Part shown: piece after piece, positions 13,326 to 25,227 of the stretch
How positions within the stretch are numbered: the stretch's first letter is position 1
Layout: each line of letters opens with the position of its first letter
Origin: Lactarius indigo
Lineage: Eukaryota; Basidiomycota; Agaricomycetes; Russulales; Russulaceae
Assembly (NCBI GenBank): GCA_025766275.1
Contig: JAFKAC010000003.1
Location: forward strand, 1,054,001-1,118,000
Length of the DNA: 64,000 nt
Direction of reading: 5' to 3'
Made by a program: the position numbers and the translations under genes
The notes under the pieces: model-generated
The model's database searches: none
Told to the model about the DNA's origin: nothing
What the model saw: only the letters and a program-made list of their open reading frames with translations

Positions 13326-15994
13326 ATGACAATGCAAAGCCTTGAGCAGGTACTCACCGTAATCCACCGAATACAAAACTCTGTTGAAGTGGTAACGTTA
13401 AATTCTAGATGGTATAAAAGTAACGAACGCAATTAACCCCTTTTTGCAGATTGCAACTAGCCAGAAGCAATCCCAAGAAGCTTGGAAAGGGACTTTAGAT
13501 GTCTTGGCTCAACTAGTCACGCTCGTGCAAAGTTGTGGAACCAAGGAAATTAGTCCACAGTTACAGCCGGCGCTAAATGACCTCCAGAGGTGCTGCTGTG
13601 TGTTTGACGTAAATATCCAGCTGATCCCCTCTGATTCTCAGCGATCTGGATATAATATTTGCTGAATGCCAACGACGTTCAGCTCTTACTATCAAGAAAA
13701 GGGGTCTCCTGCGTGTCTCTGCTGTATTACCCAAATGGATGGTCGGCAAGTTCGTTGGGCGCGAAGTTGCGGGTCTTAGAGAGAAGATACATTATACTCA
13801 CGCCAACTTTGAGGTGAAATATTCTTCCTTTTGTCCCCTGAATAATTACTCAAATGGCATACCTTTTAGACGGCCCTCAGACGGCTCGAGAAGAGGCGCA
13901 GCCAAGAGTCAAACATGGTCGCCGGGCCGAGCGGGTTGTCGCAGCAATTCACGAAGCAAACTAGTTCGCCAGTCAGCACCGAGAAACGCATCACAACCTC
14001 TTCGAAAGGGGCAGCCTTCGCAAGCATCCATACACAAATACCAGTGGGGGTACATTGGGTTACAGTCTCATCTCCTGGTCCGGCCGTAGAGGCGGCCGAA
14101 ATTTATGAGAGGTCAGACGAATGGGGAACGGACGATCCTGGAGACTGGGTTGCCATTCTAACGGAGATGCGAAACAACGTTCAAGATGTCGCTGGTTCTC
14201 TTCTGGGGCAGGTCCGACGCAACCGTAGGGACGGGCGAGTCGCCATTTCTCACGCCTCTAATCCGTCTAGTTCCAAGGTATGTCCCACAGCTGAAGTCAC
14301 CCCTTTTCGGAGCTCACGAGATCCGGTTTCAGGGAATTAACTCGTCAAACAACAACAATCTTGCGCTCGAGTTGCGACGGATGGAGAACCATTTGATGAT
14401 GAAAATCACGTCATTTACCCCACCGGATCTTTGCTCTCCACATGATCAATTCCAGGCAGCCAAACTTACGCCTTCTTATCCTATCGTCGTCTCCGGTCAC
14501 ACCTGGGATGTAGCCGTCGGACGTGCTACCGACCTTTTCTACTCCGTAAACATACCTAATATGGACATGAGGAGTCCTGAAGCAGCGAGCACGTTGTTTG
14601 AGCTCTCGCAAACTCTCGAGGACCTATGCATGCACCACTATTCATACACTACTTCCACGTGGGCCCTGCAAATCCGCCGCGGCCTGTACCATTCAGATAA
14701 AGACACACACCGTCGTGACCTTGCTTCTGTTCTTTCCCTGAAAGCCCGGGCGTTAGGTAGACTCGGCAAGGTCGATGGCGCCATAGTCGCCGCAAGAGGA
14801 GCTGTGCAATTATGTTACGAAGATCAAGTAATTCAGGGGGTCCAGCTTGCCAGGGCCTTACATATTCAAGCGTCATTACTCAATGCAGCCGGGAGGAAGT
14901 CCGAGGTTAAGGCCGTGGCAACAGAGATGGTAGAAACCTTGACAGGTCTGGGGGACGAAAGGCCCCATCATAGACTGTTCCTGTCTCTAGCCCGGGCCTC
15001 ACTCTCGGACCTTCTCGTGGACATGGAGGAATACCTTGAGGCGCTGGCCACAGCGCAAGCAGCGATCAAGTCCGCTCGCGCCTTGGTAGGAGTGGTGGAT
15101 TCCCGACCGGCGCTTGCGATTGCTCTCCTCGTCAGAGCGAGGGCGCTCAGCGCGCAGGGAGAACGGGGCTCCGCATACGTCGCGGGCGTGCAAGCCGTCC
15201 GTTATCTTCGAGACTTGACTTCCGAGCGTCCCAACTTTGCGACGTTCCTCGCGCGCGCCCTCGTCCTTTCATCTCGATACCTCCACGCAGCGGGGTTCTA
15301 CTGGGAAGCGCGGAAACACGCAGAAGAAGCGGTGGGACTCTACCGGAACCTCCACAGCTCCGCACCCAGGGCGTTCGCGCGTCACTACGCCGAGGCACTC
15401 GGACACCTCGTGCAGCTGCGCGCAGCCGACGAAAGTAATGACGGAGGAGACGCGGATTCGGAAGTGTTCGACATGGCACAGCACGCAGCGGGCTTGTTCC
15501 GCGAGGCCTCAGTGACCGACTCTGACACGCTTGCTGGCGTCCTCATAGTGGTCGCGGGCCACCTTCTCAAAGCTCGGAGGCTCCTAGACGCCGGAGTGCC
15601 CGCGGAGGAGGCTGTCGGCATCCGCAGACGCAAGTGGTCACAGAACCCGGATCAGCACGCCGCGGCTGCGTTCGTCGCTGCACTCAAGCTGGCATCTTCG
15701 TGCTTCCCGGGAACTGATGAGGGACTAGAATACGCCAAGGAAGCGGTGCAGGTGCATAAAGAGCGGAAGGACCTGGACCGTGACGCGCACCAGGACCTGC
15801 TCGCGCATTTGCTCATGGACGTCTTCTCCCGGTTGACGGAACTAGGACGTGAGGTCGAGGCCATCCCGTGGAAGACCGAGGCAGCAAAGTTAAATATGGA
15901 CCTCGTCGAGAGCACTGACCGTCCCGCGGCCCACTTCAAAGACAACCCTGATAGCAGTGAATCCGAAACTGAAGACCATAAAGAGGACACGTAA
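13326..15994 (+). CDS. TPR-repeat protein with N-terminal helical domain
   Basis: Five exons (13326-13391, 13450-13589, 13642-13813, 13870-14277, 14333-15994) join in frame to 815 residues from ATG 13326. The first 130 or so residues are helical (MTMQSLEQVLTVIHRIQNSV, then DLDIIFAECQRRSALTIKKR) and recall the N-terminal helical domains of basidiomycete NLR-like proteins, but no NACHT or NB-ARC P-loop follows. From about 14580 onward come repeated tetratricopeptide units rich in A/L/G (for example LASVLSLKARALGRLGKVDG, RALSAQGERGSAYVAG, AEEAVGLYRNL), of the kind found in large expanded TPR families of Rhizoctonia-like fungi. The C-terminus is acidic. It is probably a protein-interaction scaffold; the partner is unknown. 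GC content is clearly higher in the TPR exon than in the surrounding spacers. Confidence 0.8.
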
Positions 15995-17400
15995 ATAACT
16001 AACTTCGGTCTATTTTCTGTTATCTATCCCGCAGTATTTGCATGCAATCTGTAGACCTTTTCTACATTACCTGGGACTTTGTATTATATATGCTATCTAT
16101 CCGTATTACCTTGGACATTTCCATCATATTTATGCTTAGCCACCGTGACAAGATATTTACGATACTTTCAGCATAGACAGTCCCCATATAATGCGCTATA
16201 AGACACAGCTCTCTTTCACTGGTAGCGTCGCGTCGTGAGTACATCTTCACGAGAATTTCGTATTTGATTCAGTCCAATACCCGTACAGACACACACCCAG
16301 AGGTCCGTACTTATTTAGATTAGAGGTACAAGAAAGGAACGACACAGGAATTCCGACTGACCCCGGAATTATACAGACCCTGCCAGCCCGGAACTCCAAA
16401 GGCGTCTGAGGGTCTACTACATATTACAAGTCCTCTATTGAACCGCTTCGGAAGGAAAGTTGGTCAGCCGTTGAACGCACAACTACTGTATTTCAGTCGA
16501 GAAGCTTCTCAATACCGTCGATTTTGTCGAGGGCGAGCAAATCATCGCAGCCTGAAGCGTAAAGCGGCTGAGCGTCTAGACACTAAAAAACGAACTTTAA
16601 TTGCTCACCTCCAACATGTTTTTGCTCTACAAAAGGCGCACACAAACAAAACGTTAGCAGAGCGCTCAATGGACGCCACGCGATTGCGTACGTACTTATG
16701 AAGACGTTAGGAACAGTCCTCTGACCGGTCTTCTCCTGCAAGTAAGTTTGGAGAGCGTTGCCATCCTCCCTCTCATCGAGCCTGCATGATGACGTCAACA
16801 TACATAACGAGATCAGAACGATGGCGGTGCAGCATACTCCAAGATGATCAATTTAGCGTCAGAGTATTTATCCTTGATGAGGGCCTTGGCCCTCTGCGAG
16901 TACGAGCACCAACTCTTCGAGAAAATTACAACCTGGCCTTCAGCTATGGCATTCTGCGGTCGCCGGTCAGTATGGAACGAATGTTATCACGCCTATTGTG
17001 ACTCGCCTCGACGATATCTTTGGAAGTTGGAGCGGACATTGTTCTCGAGCGGATAAATCGACGAAAGATATGTGAAATCTGGTGGTGGAGACTGGAGACG
17101 AGACGGAAGGCTATTTATATATGGGGATTGTGGCCGGCAGAACAAATTAAAGGACGTCTCTGAGTCAAGGTCTGAGTAAAGAGTAAAGGTTAGATTAGCA
17201 AGCAACACCTCGGATCACGTGTCATGCAGTGTTTTCAGTCTCGTTTTGACTCTCAAACCCTCGGGGAGCGGGCACAACGATGAACCGGTTGGGCCAATGG
17301 GTCTTATTCAAGTGATATACAGCACAGAAAGTCCGAGAAAAACCCCCATTACCAACAGTGTAGCTCAGGATTCACTTATTTTCTCCCTTCTCTTCTCCCA
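15995..17400. other. Convergent intergenic region, no supported gene
   Basis: Lies between the 3' ends of the TPR (+) and NIPSNAP (-) genes. Open frames of 60-90 codons occur (for example 16438-16701 and 16844-17056 on +), but none shows splice-linked continuation, family motifs or conserved composition. I see nothing functional here apart from probable polyadenylation sequence. Confidence 0.4.
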
Positions 17401-18638
17401 TCATTTTAACGGGCTGAAAAGTAGCGGTGTCAAAATAAATGAATCCATCGACCGTGCTAGCTGCGAAGTCTATGGGTCATGTAAGCCAGGTTGTAACGAA
17501 CGAGAATGCCACGACGCACCTTGTGCACAGTGTCTGCCCACCCATCCGCCTCCCATGCACGTTCACGCATCTCCTTGCGAGTCTCGAGATTCCTGTGGTT
17601 TCAAAAAGACGCCATCAACGCCCGGAATCACATTAGCTGGAAGTATACTCACTGGTACTGCCAGAGGTGGTAAACCTGGTGCAATCTACCGATTTGTGCG
17701 TACCATGCACCGACAGGCCGAACAAGTTTCCTACGTGCTTCAATGCCCCTTCGCCTGTGCGGTGTATAACGTGAGCTACACAAAAGCCGAAACGAGGTAT
17801 GATAGGCAAACCATGTTGATTCCCATTCAAGCAGTGTGCCAGGGCTCAACTGGTACGCGCGCAGCTCAAAGATGCCGCCTTCCTCACGGGGTGGGGAGGT
17901 GGGCAGAAAGGCAAATTCCTGCGCAAGCTGGGTGGCCCGGGATCGAAGAAAAGGTCTAAGGGCGTTGTGTGCTCTCTCATGCTGTGCAAACAAGAGTAAG
18001 AGGGGGAAAGAAGAGGTCCAAAAGATATGGAACGAACATCAGAACCCGGAATCTTCTTCCATGCATTGTCTAAGCCGGAGTGGTTTTCATACTCCAGGAC
18101 GTGGTCTAGACGATGATCAGCAGTAGACCCACAGTAGAGATGCGTTAACATACAAAATGTATCTTGTTCTCCGACGATAGCTTCAAAGTTACCTGACAGT
18201 TTGATGCGGAGTTCCGGATCGTCTCGCAAGCCAGTGTAGTACCGCTCACTGTGTGCAGTGAACAACTCCTCCGTCTGTGGACGGACAGTATGCAGACGTA
18301 CGCGGCTTTCTTATACTCCTCTACATGGTCTGGCTTAACTCGATGGACTGTGTGCAACACGGCATTGAGTACTGAACATGGCGTAGAGGACGAGACGTAC
18401 TCTCAATGCCATGGAGGTACTTCCCACGCGCAATGATACGAGAATGGTGCTGCGTTTCAATTTCACCAGCTTCTTTGGCCTCTCGCGAGCCGTGTAAGAT
18501 AGACTGGGCGCGAATGGCCGACACTGTCAGCGCGCGGGGTCTGGCGCGGGGGGGCGAGGCAGCTACCTGTACAGAAATGGCGCGTCCGGAAGCGGGGACT
18601 ACATGACGAGGAAAATTGGAGGCTAAGCGGGAGAGCAT
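17401..18638 (-). CDS. NIPSNAP family protein, probably mitochondrial
   Basis: I reconstruct about 286 residues from at least eight exons, start ATG 18636-18638, stop TGA 17401-17403. The N-terminus MLSRLASNFPRHVVPASGR is Arg/Ser-rich without acidic residues, a good mitochondrial presequence. Family landmarks in order: HRVKPDHVEEYKKAA, ERYYTGL, DPELRIKLSGNFEAIVGEQD, DTFYHVLEYENHSGLD, then the second ferredoxin-like unit with GGIFELRAYQLSPGTLLEWE and VGAWYAQIGRLHQVYHLWQY, and the classic terminus LTPLLFSPLK. All joins use GT-AG introns of about 50 nt (for example GCC-GC/T-GAG across a 53-nt intron), and no frame lesion is seen. NIPSNAP proteins are dimeric alpha/beta-barrel proteins of the mitochondrial matrix or surface; mammalian members act in mitophagy signalling, while the fungal role is unclear. 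Confidence 0.9.
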
Positions 18639-18953
18639 ATTGGCATTCAGATACGAAGATGGCAGTTGAGTTGGTCGGTTCTGAGATGAGGGGGAAATCC
18701 CCACACCGGGAGCGAACCTGATTCGGTTTCCGTCCGTCCCGTTCCTATTGACGTAAGCGCCGTGTGTGGCCATTCAAAATTACCCAGAATAAACCACTCA
18801 GCGGGCCGGAAAATTTCCTGGTTGGTTGATAAATCATTTGGCAACTTATTCCCAAATGGATTTTTTTTTTTCCTTGACGGATTTTCAGGGGATTTCTGTG
18901 TTAGGCAAGTACACTCCCACACTCCCCTCACCCATTGCTATTACTCCATTCGT
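18639..18953. promoter_or_regulatory. Short spacer, NIPSNAP upstream region
   Basis: 315 bp between the stop of the glycosyltransferase gene and the ATG of NIPSNAP, both on the minus strand. It includes a T-run of 11 at about 18861-18871 on the plus strand. It should hold the glycosyltransferase 3' end and the NIPSNAP promoter. Confidence 0.4.
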
Positions 18954-20873
18954 CTAGTTGCTAGGTCCTCTTATCCACATCTCATGTATACTCCATCTTT
19001 CCTCTCTATCTCCAGTAAGATGTGCTCTGAAATATCTTGTACCTAGTTTAGGTCCAATGCTGACGACCCTGGTTCCTATGCTGCACTCTAGAAGCTGATT
19101 TCCCATCCTCTCCAGATCAACACGAACGCATGCAAGTTCGCCGGAAAGAGTGGTCTGGATCTCCTGTAAATATACCCAAATTGATAACCAATAAGAACTC
19201 ACCCATTTGCGACCATCGAGTGATGTCTCAAACGTGCATGCCCGGAGAATACGAACCGTCGCCTCATCTACCAATAACACGACCTGTGTGTGAGCGTATG
19301 ATGCGGAGACGTCACGCAGCATGTCCAAGGTTATGGTATCACCCCGAGTCGCATCTGTCTAACAATTAGAAAGTTGACGTTGAGCGTGGAAGAAATGTAG
19401 TTAGTACTCCGAGGGCTTCGGAACGCAGTCTCTGGTTGACCATCCACCCCAAACGAAGGGGGATAAGACGAGTAATGTGCCATTTTGTCACCGAGTATTC
19501 GTAAATTCCGTTGTTCTACATCCAACATATCTTGAGCACGTTCGCAAGAGTTTTTGACCTCATTTGGGAGTAAAGAAATTGTGGTTTCGAATAGACAAGG
19601 TCGACCGAAGCACGCAGCTAGGCCCTGAGTAGGGGCGAATGGCCCCTCAGCGTTGTCTAAGGAAATAAACGGGTGTTTTCCGCCAGCCGCGCGCCCGCGG
19701 TAGACCTCGCTACCTAGAACTGCGTCGAGATAATAACACGCCCTGAGCTAGAGAGACATCAGGAATCTGGGTGCCGCAAGGGGAACAACATGCACTAACT
19801 ATGTGCTTCTTATTCCTCTCGTGGCCTTCGGAACCCACAGTGAAAGCCTGACCACCACCCAAGGCGATTCCTTGGTCAAACCAAGTTTCCGGTGGGTAAT
19901 TTCTCAAGATGGTAAAGTAATTGTCCGCCATCTTCACTTCTTCATTTGAGAGATTCAAAATTTGCAGTAACGAGAGGAACTCGGACGCAAGAGAACGTCG
20001 CATCATGGTACCATGTCCTAGCCACGAGAAAGACGTGTGAAGAGCATTGGTACTATTACCAGCGTATACGGCCCGTAGGTCGCTCGATAGACGTTCGTGA
20101 GGGGGGAGTAGGTGCACGGCAGATGGGCCCCTGAGCTCCGTGACACGTGCGTGAAGCGTATGGATAACTTCCGGAAGAATCAAATAGTCGTCGTCCTAGA
20201 GCACCTGATGATGAGTACAGTCAAAGGGGTTCAGGAAGCTCTATTACTTGAACGAAGCAGTATTCGGAATGCGACTGGGAACAACCCAGGAACCGTGCAA
20301 AGAAGTACATGTTCTCCGCAGAATTAACGATTTGCAATTTTTCTTCCGAACAGGTGGTCGGCAAAAAATCCTGGCAATCATGTCGATTCAAGAGAAGAGC
20401 CACGAGGACGCAACCATATGGCGCACAAGATATGTCAAAGATTTCGGATTGTTATTCCACACTAGGACGTGTTCTACGATCGGATTCAACTCCGGTTTGC
20501 ACAGGACAGATGCGATGCGTCGCACATTTTCAAATCGCGACCAATTTAGCACGACAGCGACCGTGTTTCCTGTCGATCTGGCTGTTTCGCGCCACGCCAA
20601 TGGAGAAAGGTTTTCGAATTCCATCCGGATATCATTGTGATATGAGCTTGGTGCCAAACGTGGTTGCGATTCGACGTTCTGCTGCGGGTGATCCAGAGAT
20701 TCGCCCGAGGACCGTTCTAGCTTTCCCGAAAGGGATGCCGTGATGAAGGCAAGCAGAGGAACGACGGCGACTATAAAAAGTGACAAAGAAGCGCACCGGA
20801 TGGACAGTAGCGGCGAACGTGGCACGTCGTCAGCGACCCATCGCCGTGTGTTGGAGGGGTGTGGACCAGGCAT
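18954..20873 (-). CDS. Membrane-anchored glycosyltransferase-like protein (GT-A, DDD motif)
   Basis: Starts at ATG 20871-20873 with a short cytosolic tail and a signal anchor (SLFIVAVVPLLAFITASL), giving a type II membrane topology. A GT-A-like domain follows: TVAVVLNWSRFENVRRI, HVLVWNNNP, KLQIVNSAENMYFFARFLGC, then CFVQDDDYLILPEVIHTLHA. The DDD triplet, formed across a 52-nt intron (donor GTAATA, acceptor CTCTAG), is the expected metal/nucleotide-sugar site. Further conserved-looking blocks are HTSFSWLGHGTMM, ADNYFTILRNYPPETWFDQG and GGGQAFTVG. A C-terminal beta-rich module (about 19330-18954) ends in RWSIHEMWIRGPSN. The set resembles exostosin-type (GT64-like) enzymes and a widespread basidiomycete family, so a Golgi role is likely; the sugar and acceptor are unknown. 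No frame lesion was seen in the joins I followed. Confidence 0.8.
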
Positions 20874-23800
20874 GTGGCCCTAACCCCAGAATGTAGTTCT
20901 CACGCATGCTCTTTCGAACGGCGTTATGACTACGCCCGACCGGTTTTTGTCCTGTGACATGCTCCGGCTCCGGAATAAAAATGTGCCAGAAAAAAACAGA
21001 ACGGTCTGGTGATCGCTCCAAACTACACCAGCCGGTCTTGCGATCACGATAAAAGGTTCGGTAAAGTAACGACATAGGCACAACATCGACGAGTGCCTGG
21101 TATAGCACACCGCACGCGGACATCGCGGATTGGAATACCAATCGTAGCACACTAGACCGAGACAATGCAACTCCCATCCATAACAGTAAACTTCCGTGCG
21201 TCCTGTCTGAGCCTCACAGAGCCCATCCTCCCACCCCTCTGGAAATTGGGAGCAGTGCCTCGAGGCAATGCAGGCTAAAGGACCAGAGTCCCACGGGTTT
21301 CCACTGATACCCAGACCGTTGACTTGAACCAAGACAGGGACAATATCGCAGAAGAGGGGCAACTGAATTCGTACGGAAAGATCGCCCAGTCCTCCCGCTG
21401 GGGACAGAGAACCACATACACGGGGAAAACTCCACTTTGACCCGTCAGCCTACAGTAAGCCAACTTTGATTGAAGTGGTTCTGTGGCGCCGCCACCACAC
21501 CCCATCAGTAGTGGTGGACACCGCCGCCCAGAGTTACCATTACGTCGTGGCGCTGGGTGACAAGAGGAGATATGACACAATCAGATGGTAGTGAACGTCA
21601 AAAACATCTCGAGAAGGAAACTTACTCCCATGGAACACACAGTAGGTGATGATAAGGACGACGACCCTAGTTGTTTCGTTGACATGTTCACTTTGATTGA
21701 CGACGAACTGCCATTTCAGCTCACCTCTTAAGACTGACACCCCACCACATAAGAAAAACGGTTATGGGCGAGGTTCACATGCCCGTCATCAAGGGGTATT
21801 CATGCTTGGAAGCAGCCATATATCACGGTGATACGTATTCAAGGAACCTGGGGGAGGGGATCTCCTTTCAGCATTGGGAACGAAATCCTCACCCCACACA
21901 GTTGATTGTTCTTTCATTGGGTGTGCGTTCCGTTTGATTGCTTTTCAGAAAGAAAACCAAATTTGTGAGACAGCCCCCATGTCGTAGGGCAGTGAGACCG
22001 TTGGGCCGTTTGTCCTCGAGCTTTGTCGTTTCATGAGGGTCCTTATCCGCAACAGTCATCGCATCATCAATTAAGCCAACGGCTTACTTCCCCTTTCACT
22101 TGCAGTATTGCCTCAGCACTCCCGTAACGCACCTCACATCTTCAGGACCGCCCGATCCGCGTACTCGGTGATGGTGACGCATAGCGCAACCTGACAGCTA
22201 TCAGTTGCAACATACTTTTCTGAATCCGCATTTGGATTCCGCAGCATACACCCAAGACCAAGACGCTGTTCTCATAGGCACGAGACCTCTAAGGATTTCG
22301 CCAAGAGGTCAATATTTATCGGAGCGTGATGGAATCCGTGAAGGTGGGGAGACTCAAGGAGAGGAGCAAAAGAGCTGGTTCATTAATGGTGCCCGCGGGT
22401 GAAGTCGCTCCAGAAGGATCGCCAATCATCTTGCTCCCTAGGCTCCCGTGACCGCGTGCTAGTCTTTGTCTCCTTTAGGAGTCCCATCAATGCGACTCAA
22501 TTCTACTGTAGGAGGACTCGTCACCGGGCAGTTCAAGCTCGGCTCAAAATAGCAAGGTAAGAGTGCAAAGCTGTCTCAATATCTCTGACGGTCGTCGATG
22601 ACCAGCCTAATGGTCTAGCGGATGGGCTATTAGATCGGAGAAATTCGCGAAGTTCATGGGGGCGGTTCCACCGTCGTATCGTAGGTGAGTCATATGTGAT
22701 TTGAGATGCGCGGGAACTGGATTGCCGATATCTGTCACTACCCGCCGTACACGGACACCACCCCTCCAAACCCATGCACCCACTGTCAAGTTGCTCTCCA
22801 CTTGTCCGAGATTTGGAGAGCCCGCCGATTGTGTCCCGGTGACCCGAAGCAGCTGCGGCATGTCCTCCAAAGGTAAATCGAAGCCCCAGTCTTCGAATGA
22901 TGTCGAAGTTACAGATTTTTTTGGATATCAAAGTACGCGATACATTCGTATTAACAGGCCCGTGGCAGAAACAAAAGCCGTGACGGCATAACTTCGTCCG
23001 CGCTCCCAATGCCGACCATGCGAGACATCTGAGAGGGGTCACAGGCAAGATAGCGCAGTACAGTGATCGCGTCCCATGATCAGGGGATGATGGGAAACCT
23101 CGGAATCACCAGCATGTTGGACATCTCGTGGTTCGAGCAACTGGTTTGGGGTCACCGCAAACCATGCCGCAGACGGCTAGATTAAGGCCGCATCTCAGCT
23201 CCTCGTGGTCCCAAAGTTTCTATTGTCAAATGTCCTTGCATGGCGCGGAGACGTCCTCCCATCAGACCTGACAGGCCCGATAACGTGTAGATGATACCAG
23301 GCTTCTCAGGAGGCTGGGGATGACCGGACAGAAGTCGGGAAGAACCATTTTTACTTTTCATTCGTATTAACCGTGTCTAGCCCGTTGATGACCAGTCCCT
23401 CGGCCAGAATTCTTGTGATAGGCCCCGCTTTTACGAACGAACTTCCGTCCAATGTCTCACGCTGCGGCAGGGACAGCTACCTCCCGGTTACTTGGGCAGT
23501 GGGCTAAGGTTCGGCGGGAGCGTGATGTGAGAATGTCTTTCTACCTTCATTTCTCTACCTTCACCCACACACATCACCGCATTTCTAAGAGTGGCACATC
23601 ACGGCTGAGGAGTATTATTCGGTGATCTATCCCTTCTTGGCTTGCCTGTAGAAAATGCCTGTGGAAAATACATTCTATTGGTCACACTATCTCGCGAACA
23701 TTCAAAAGCAGATGAAGACGCATTTATCAGGCCCAGTAAGTATACTATTGACGACGCGCCGGATCCAAGGAGTCGTTAATCGGCGGAGAAGAGGGGCAAA

Positions 23801-25227
23801 GAGACATCGTGCATGGCTGAATAGGAGTCGCGTCGTGTCTTTAGGTAGTTAGTCGTGGTCATCTGAACTTCAGTCCCTCCTTTTGGTCTCATGCAAGCCC
23901 ACTGAGTGGCGTTGATAAACCGATTAAGACTTCACCGCCATACTGTCAAAAGGGTCCGGAGGGAGATGAAAGGCATAGAGGAAGGTGGGGTTTCTGGGCT
24001 CTAGGCAGCGGGGTTAGAGGGGGGGAAAGAAGTGATCGTTGATGCAAATTGATAGCAGCCTCCGCGAACCACGAACCGAATGTAGCGGAGCCGCTGGGCC
24101 ATTACCTCGTGCGGGACTCCGTTCGAAAATCGGAGCAAAATAAGGCAGCGCTTTGCGATGTGATCTCCATGCATACGCATATTAGAGACGGCGTAGTCGC
24201 GTGTGCGGGGCTCACCCACCAAGCGTTAGAGCCCTTTTACCGCCCGCGTACGCCACGTCGCAGTAAAGAGGTATCGCGTGTCCTGCGAAGCGGTCGCGCC
24301 AACATGACATGCCCAGGGGCCGTGGCACAGGCACACATTCAGACCTACTACAAAAGTCTGGAACACACGATCGAATGCGCTGCTGTATGTTTGATGTGTT
24401 TAGGAATAACGTCCTTTTTTGCAGTCAGTATTACAGTATACTTATTCAATATCCTGCGACAAGTCCCAACAGGATTTTGGGTGTGGTGGTGTGGTAAGAG
24501 CACTGTATAGCATACGCAAAGATGGTGGCGTGGATGTTGGGTGTCAGTACAATATAAGATTGCAAATGAGTGGGAGGTGTAATTACAGCAAAGGGGGCCT
24601 GCCCCGGATGAAAAGAGCAGGTGTGAACCAGGCGATAGGTGACGTCACTACATGCCGAGCAAATCTGTGGGGAAGCCTAGAGCGGCGTCTCTCACGGCGA
24701 GAAGTATTGGTTACATGCATCCCGCATTAATGCGTTAAGTTGCGTAGGGTGCCAGTGGGCTATTAATTGTGCACTGGTCAGACGAACGTTCAGCGATGAC
24801 CAGTATGACCAGTACCGGTCAGTTTCCGGTTCTAGAAGGGCATTTCAAAGAGCGCCAAAATGGTGAATGACATGGAGATTCGGAAGAACTGCATTGGTTC
24901 TCGTTACCAGATCACTAACACGCACACGCTCTGGAACTTGCATTTTTGGGGATTTTTCCTATGATCGGCTTGCCCCAACGGTCTCGGGAAAAGTCGATGA
25001 TCCACCGGTTGCCTTTTTCTCAAAGCAGTTATCATGTTGCACGCACTGGCATAGGGAGTACGCAATACTAAACTGTAAACTATACGTAACGAAATGGATC
25101 TAAACATGGGTGGGACTAATGATACATAAGACTCGGACCACTGATTGAACTAACTGTAACGGAGGGGGGAAATAGTCCGGATAAGCTCATGATGAACGGA
25201 TCCACGGGTACAATGTCGATTAAGTGG
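20874..25227. other. 4.35-kb gene-poor region
   Basis: No intact gene is supported. Open frames up to 171 codons (22533-23048 on -, 24049-24510 on +) lack recognisable domains, most begin without ATG, and no frame can be extended through good splice sites. The only suggestive coding remnant is an RNase H-like stretch near 24960-25100 (see separate entry). The right end is the 3' flank of the GNAT gene, and the left end is the promoter of the glycosyltransferase. Confidence 0.45.
24957..25103 (+). mobile_element. Possible Ty3/Gypsy-type RNase H fragment, decayed
   Basis: The plus frame reads PPVAFFSKQLS, closely matching the conserved xPVAFxSKxL start of the RNase H domain of LTR-retrotransposon polyproteins, and then REYAILNCKLYVTKW, which fits the following (H)xxELLAIxxAxxxWR block at the right spacing. 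The frame is short and stops at 25101-25103. No reverse-transcriptase YxDD box, integrase or LTR was found nearby, so at most a small relic remains. Chance similarity is possible. Confidence 0.3.

Noticed and set aside
20830..21362. Overlapping minus-strand frames upstream of the glycosyltransferase
   Set aside because: They overlap its start codon and read as low-information sequence; more likely promoter.
22533..23048. 171-codon minus-strand open frame
   Set aside because: No motif, no splice continuation, and odd Cys/His/Arg-rich composition typical of non-coding frames in GC-balanced DNA.
23380..23470. Minus-strand stretch (GPITRILAEGLVINGLDTV) resembling the cofactor loop of a short-chain dehydrogenase
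   Set aside because: No GxxxGxG, Tyr-x-x-x-Lys or other SDR blocks could be found in any frame on either side.
24049..24510. 153-codon plus-strand frame with a hydrophobic stretch
   Set aside because: No family signal, and surrounded by sequence without coding character.
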